From: Bog-473 sp035551835
GTDB lineage: Bacteria; Actinomycetota; Acidimicrobiia; Acidimicrobiales; RAAP-2
Direction: 5' to 3'
DNA: 64,000 nucleotides
Assembly (NCBI GenBank): GCA_035551835.1
Contig: DASZMN010000084.1
Span: 18,219 to 82,218 of the forward strand
This document shows positions 60,850 to 64,000 of the stretch, piece after piece; the first letter of the stretch is position 1; the number at the start of each line of letters is the position of its first letter. The notes under the pieces were generated by a model. That model was not told where the DNA came from, made no database searches, and saw only the letters and a program-made list of their open reading frames with translations. Both the position numbers and the translations under genes were made by a program.

Positions 60850-62444
60850 GCACCGCCGAGGCGCGACGCGAGCCGCCCGCGACTGCGGCCACGGGCACGG
60901 GCACGGGCGCCACGGGCATCGGCGCCATCGGCACCCCGCCGGCCCACGCGACGGGGCCGACGCGCCAACCCCCGGCCGCGGCGGCGCGGCGGGTGGTGGT
61001 GTCCAACTGGCCGATGTGGGTGGTCGGGTTCACCCTCTTCATCGACGGGATGGACCAGTACATCGTCCGGGGCAGCTCCAACCAGATCAAGACGGCCTTC
61101 GGCGTGGGCGACTGGCAGATCGGCCTGCTGTTCTCCGCCTTCATCCTGGTCAACGGCGTCGTCACCATGCCGGCGGGCTATCTGGCCGACCGCTGGAACC
61201 GCACCCGCGCCATGGCGGTGACCATCGTCGCCTGGTCGATCATCAGTGCGCTCGGCGGGCTGGTCCCGACGACGGCCTTCGGCCTCCTCGTGGTCATCCG
61301 GGCGTCGCTCGGCTTCGGACAGGCGATCACCGACCCGTCGGGGAGCAGCGTGATCGCCGACTACTACGGGACCGAGCGCCGGGGGCGGGCCTTCTCAATT
61401 CAGCAATGCCTGAGCTACGTCGGCCTCGGCATGGGCCTGGCCCTGGGCGGCGCCATCGGCCCGCTCTTCCAGGGCCACGGCTGGCGCGTCGCCTTCTTCG
61501 TCTCGCTGTTCCCGGGTCTCCTCGTGGCCTACATGTGCTGGCGGCTCCCCGAGCCCAGTCGCGGGACGGCCGACCGCGCCCACGTCACGCAGAGCGACGA
61601 GATGGAACTGGCGGAGGACGACAGCCCGCCGCTGTTCCCCCGCGGCTTCCGCAACTTCCTCGGCGACATGGTGGAGGGATTGCACAAGGACGTCGGGACG
61701 ATCCTGCGGATCCCGACGATGCGCTACGCGCTGGTCGGCGTCTCGACGGTCGGGTTCGTCGTCACCGCCGTCGCGACCTGGATGCCGAACTTCTACGAGA
61801 ACCAGCTCCACCTCACGCAGCAGGGGGCGAACGGGACGTTCGGCGCACTGGCCATCCTCGGCGGTATCCCCGGCACCATCATCGGCGGGCGCATGGCGGA
61901 CCGTTGGGTCACCAAGTTCATGGGGGCGCGGGTCGTGATCCCCGCCGTCTGCATCGTCATCAGCGCGGCGCTGTTCACGCTCTCGTTCATCCCGATGCCC
62001 TTTGCCGGGGTGTTCGTGCTCCAGCTGGCGGGGTTCCTCGCGGCGACCGCCTGCGTCCCGGCCCTGCGCGCCGGGCTCTCCGACGCGGCGCCCGCCAGCG
62101 TCCGCGGTGCCGGCTTCGGCGCCTTCAACCTGGCCTCGGTCGTGTTCGGCGCGGCGGCGGCCCCGCTCGTGACCTCCGCGATCGCCGGGGCGTTCGGGAA
62201 CAACTACCGGACCGCCTTCCTCATCATCCTGCCGATCGCCTACCTGGGCGCGGCGTGCCTGCTCCTGGCCCGGACCCACATCGAGGACGACGCGGCCAAG
62301 GTGTTCGAGGCGGTCGTGCTGGCCATGGCGGCCAACCAGGCCGAGGAGGCCGCCTACGCGGCCGCCGAAGCGGCGGGTCGTCAGGACGCGGCGGAGGAGC
62401 CGGACGACGGCGCCGGCGACGGCGCCGGCGACGGCGACACGTAG
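60846..62444 (+). CDS. MFS transporter, Spinster-like
   Basis: 532 aa from TTG 60846. An N-terminal low-complexity Thr/Gly/Ala/Pro stretch (~50 aa) is followed by 12 predicted helices. Helix 1 (WVVGFTLFIDGMDQYIVRG) and the motif A loop GYLADRWNRTRAMAV, then SLGFGQAITDPSGSSVIADYYGTERRGRAFSIQQ, resemble Spinster/PhlB-type exporters. It ends in a disordered Ala/Asp/Gly tail. There is no ATG before the first helix; a GTG run at VVVSNW is an alternative start. It follows the aldehyde dehydrogenase gene. The 3' end overlaps the CHAP gene by 64 bp. Confidence 0.83.
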   Translation: MSTAEARREPPATAATGTGTGATGIGAIGTPPAHATGPTRQPPAAAARRVVVSNWPMWVVGFTLFIDGMDQYIVRGSSNQIKTAFGVGDWQIGLLFSAFILVNGVVTMPAGYLADRWNRTRAMAVTIVAWSIISALGGLVPTTAFGLLVVIRASLGFGQAITDPSGSSVIADYYGTERRGRAFSIQQCLSYVGLGMGLALGGAIGPLFQGHGWRVAFFVSLFPGLLVAYMCWRLPEPSRGTADRAHVTQSDEMELAEDDSPPLFPRGFRNFLGDMVEGLHKDVGTILRIPTMRYALVGVSTVGFVVTAVATWMPNFYENQLHLTQQGANGTFGALAILGGIPGTIIGGRMADRWVTKFMGARVVIPAVCIVISAALFTLSFIPMPFAGVFVLQLAGFLAATACVPALRAGLSDAAPASVRGAGFGAFNLASVVFGAAAAPLVTSAIAGAFGNNYRTAFLIILPIAYLGAACLLLARTHIEDDAAKVFEAVVLAMAANQAEEAAYAAAEAAGRQDAAEEPDDGAGDGAGDGDT

Positions 62445-63019
62445 CCCGAGAGGGGCGCGCCCTTGCCCTTGACGTCCGCGTAGGCCTGGTGGTCGCCGAC
62501 CTCGACCACGCTGTACCCGGTGCGGTCGCCGTCGCCGTTGACCACGTCGGGCGCGGCGTTGTTTCCGCCGTCCCCGATGACGACGGCGACGTGCACGGCC
62601 GTGACTGCGGTGGTGTCGAGGCCATAGACGGCGACGTCGCCGGGCTGGGCGACGTAGCCCGAGCCGACGGGGTGCCACGTGCCGTGGTTGGTCCCCCACA
62701 CGTAGAAGCTGGCCGAGTCGGCGTTCAGGTAGCCCGGCGCCAGTTGGTACGAGACCAGGGCGCCCGCCTGCTTCCACGCCCAGGCCGCGAAGTCGGCGCA
62801 CCACTCCTCGTCGAGGTTGCCGTTGCCGCAGTCGTCGGTCCCGGCGTTCCAGTAGGCGCTGAACTTGTTGCAGTAGGTGTCCGAGGGGTCGGTGCGGTAA
62901 CCCACCTGACCCTGCGCCGCCGCCACGATCCCCGCCCGCAGCGGGCTCAGGCCCGGGGCCCCGTCGGAGTGGTTGACGGCGATGGCGACGGCGATGCCGC
63001 CACCGACGACGGCCACCAC
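62381..63019 (-). CDS. CHAP-domain cell-wall hydrolase, membrane anchored
   Basis: 212 aa from GTG 63019. An N-terminal hydrophobic stretch (VAVVGGGIAVAIAV) is followed by a CHAP amidase/endopeptidase domain with catalytic C74 (EEWCADFAAWAWKQAG) and H143 (AVHVAVVIGDGG); YVAQPGDVAVYG is also typical. The C-terminus is a Ser/Pro/Ala tail. The frame is open upstream and encodes RRRRPARQRRFVAFVLV, which would complete a membrane helix with a positive N-terminus, but the only extra start is CTG 63103. So the true start may be non-canonical. Convergent 64-bp overlap with the MFS gene. Confidence 0.8.
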   Translation of the reverse strand: MVAVVGGGIAVAIAVNHSDGAPGLSPLRAGIVAAAQGQVGYRTDPSDTYCNKFSAYWNAGTDDCGNGNLDEEWCADFAAWAWKQAGALVSYQLAPGYLNADSASFYVWGTNHGTWHPVGSGYVAQPGDVAVYGLDTTAVTAVHVAVVIGDGGNNAAPDVVNGDGDRTGYSVVEVGDHQAYADVKGKGAPLSGYVSPSPAPSPAPSSGSSAAS

Positions 63020-63248
63020 CAGGACGAACGCGACGAAGCGGCGTTGCCGCGCCGGGCGCCTGCGTCGGGGTAGGGGGGTGGCGAGGGGTCGAGTGGGGCT
63101 CAGGGTGCCTCAGGGTAGCGACGGATCCGCGGCCGCTGGGGGCGCCCCGACGGCGCCGGAAGGGGTCACCCGGAGTCTGCGACAATGGCTGCTCCTCGGG
63201 CGCCCGGCTGGCGGAGCCCACTTTGACCGAACCGGAGGGCAGGGACGG

Positions 63249-64000
63249 ATGCAGGACGACGAGAGCGCGGTCTCGCACACTCGTCTGGCCTACCTGCCGG
63301 CGCTGGACGGGGTGCGCGCCTTCGCGGTGGTGGCCGTGATGATGTTCCACGGCGGCATCCCGCACATGGACGGCGGCTTCATGGGCGTCGACGCCTTCTT
63401 CGTCCTCTCCGGCTTCCTCATCACGTCACTGCTCATCGGCGAGTGGCGCCAGACGCTCACCATCAAGCTCGGCGCGTTCTGGGCCCGACGGGCGCGTCGA
63501 CTCCTGCCGGCGCTGTTGATGATGCTGCTCTTCGTCGCGTTCTTCGCGTCGATCATCGTCCCGAAGGGCACCTACGGAGCGCTCCGGCTCGACGGGCTCT
63601 CCACGCTGCTCTACGTGAGCAATTGGCACTTCATCCTCGTCAACTCCAACTACTTCAACGAGAGCGCCGCCTCGTCACCGCTCCTGCACACCTGGTCGCT
63701 CGCGGTGGAGGAGCAGTTCTACCTGATTTGGCCGCTCGTCGTCCTGGGCGTCCTGTACTTCACACGCAGCCTCAACGCGCTGTTCGCGCTCTGCCTGGCG
63801 GCCGCGATCGGCTCCGCCGTGTGGATGGACGTCGTCTACGACAACGGCCTGAACACGAACCGCGCCTACCTGGGCACCGACACCCGGTCGCAGTGCCTGT
63901 TCATCGGGTGTGCCCTCGCCGTCGGCCTCGTGCTCGCGTCGCAGCGGAGCCACGGGCGGGGCCGGCTGGGCGAAGGGGAGCTGTGGCGGCCCGCCAACGC
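63249..64000 (+). CDS. acyltransferase family 3 membrane protein (OatA/PglK-like), partial
   Basis: Open frame running off the window edge, 250 residues seen. It starts MQDDESAVSHTRLAYLPALDGVRAFAVVAVMMFHG, the acyltransferase-3 opening with the catalytic His in FHG. GGFMGVDAFFVLSGFLI and RRARRLLPALL follow, and HTWSLAVEEQFYLIWPLVV is the second conserved block. About five helices are visible. Such proteins O-acetylate peptidoglycan or other envelope glycans; a C-terminal SGNH domain may follow outside the window. ATG 63249 has GGAGGG 9 nt upstream and a TTGACC -35-like element at 63223-63228. Confidence 0.9.
   Translation, partial: MQDDESAVSHTRLAYLPALDGVRAFAVVAVMMFHGGIPHMDGGFMGVDAFFVLSGFLITSLLIGEWRQTLTIKLGAFWARRARRLLPALLMMLLFVAFFASIIVPKGTYGALRLDGLSTLLYVSNWHFILVNSNYFNESAASSPLLHTWSLAVEEQFYLIWPLVVLGVLYFTRSLNALFALCLAAAIGSAVWMDVVYDNGLNTNRAYLGTDTRSQCLFIGCALAVGLVLASQRSHGRGRLGEGELWRPAN

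Overview
The window is 64 kb of very GC-rich chromosomal DNA. Gene content points to a high-GC Actinomycetota, most likely class Acidimicrobiia or a close relative (inference). It has an actinobacterial-type fused 2-oxoglutarate decarboxylase/dehydrogenase (kgd). It has a PafB-PafC-like WYL regulator, a CofC/FbiD-like F420 enzyme plus a Ddn-like F420-dependent oxidoreductase. It also has two lysine/alanine-rich proteins with histone-H1-like repeats. Many start codons are GTG or TTG. At least sixteen genes carry a TAnnnT box 6-8 nt before the start codon, the signature of leaderless transcription common in this phylum.

Layout. 0-10 kb: dxs, an MFS transporter, a FlK-like thioesterase, the tldD-tldE protease pair, an FmdB zinc ribbon, moaC, a DUF222/HNH nuclease and a carboxyltransferase-like protein. 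10-15 kb: small unknowns, an unusual Erm/KsgA-like methyltransferase, a CtaG-like oxidase assembly protein, the PafBC fusion and a Ddn-like protein. 15.3-19 kb: a conjugation remnant (MobF relaxase without helicase, tail-to-tail with a VirD4/TraG-type coupling ATPase), a compositionally distinct ~0.5 kb non-coding stretch, and the histone-like gene. 19-27.5 kb: cofC, gpsA, a class III adenylate cyclase, a GH38 alpha-mannosidase, a malonyl-CoA-synthetase-like ligase, rnhB and small proteins. 27.6-33.8 kb: a complete peptide/nickel-type ABC importer (fused double ATPase convergent with two permeases and a binding protein). 34-42.4 kb: a DMT transporter, an alpha/beta hydrolase, kgd, an NYN-RNase/S1/lysine-tail protein, a FabZ-like dehydratase and xthA, ending in a long nested hairpin. 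42.4-47.6 kb: a small unknown, a ThDP decarboxylase/GlcD-type oxidase pair and a short UvrD-like helicase. 47.8-56.5 kb: cell-wall genes (ddl divergent from murF, a zinc-ribbon membrane protein, a lipoprotein amidase) beside a three-gene unit. That unit encodes a sigma-like protein, a Thr/Pro-rich anchored protein, and a four-helix membrane protein with a LysM domain outside and a winged-helix/BTAD regulator inside. 56.5-64 kb: an APH-like kinase, an enoyl-CoA hydratase, an aldehyde dehydrogenase, a Spinster-like MFS transporter, a CHAP hydrolase and the start of an acyltransferase-3 gene cut by the window edge.

The most novel-looking items are the LysM/BTAD transmembrane regulator unit, the NYN-S1-lysine-tail RNase candidate, the Erm-like methyltransferase with an altered catalytic motif, and the relaxase/coupling-protein pair with its AT-richer flank. 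No tRNA, rRNA, CRISPR array or intact insertion sequence was seen. All family assignments come from reading motifs by eye; no database search was run.
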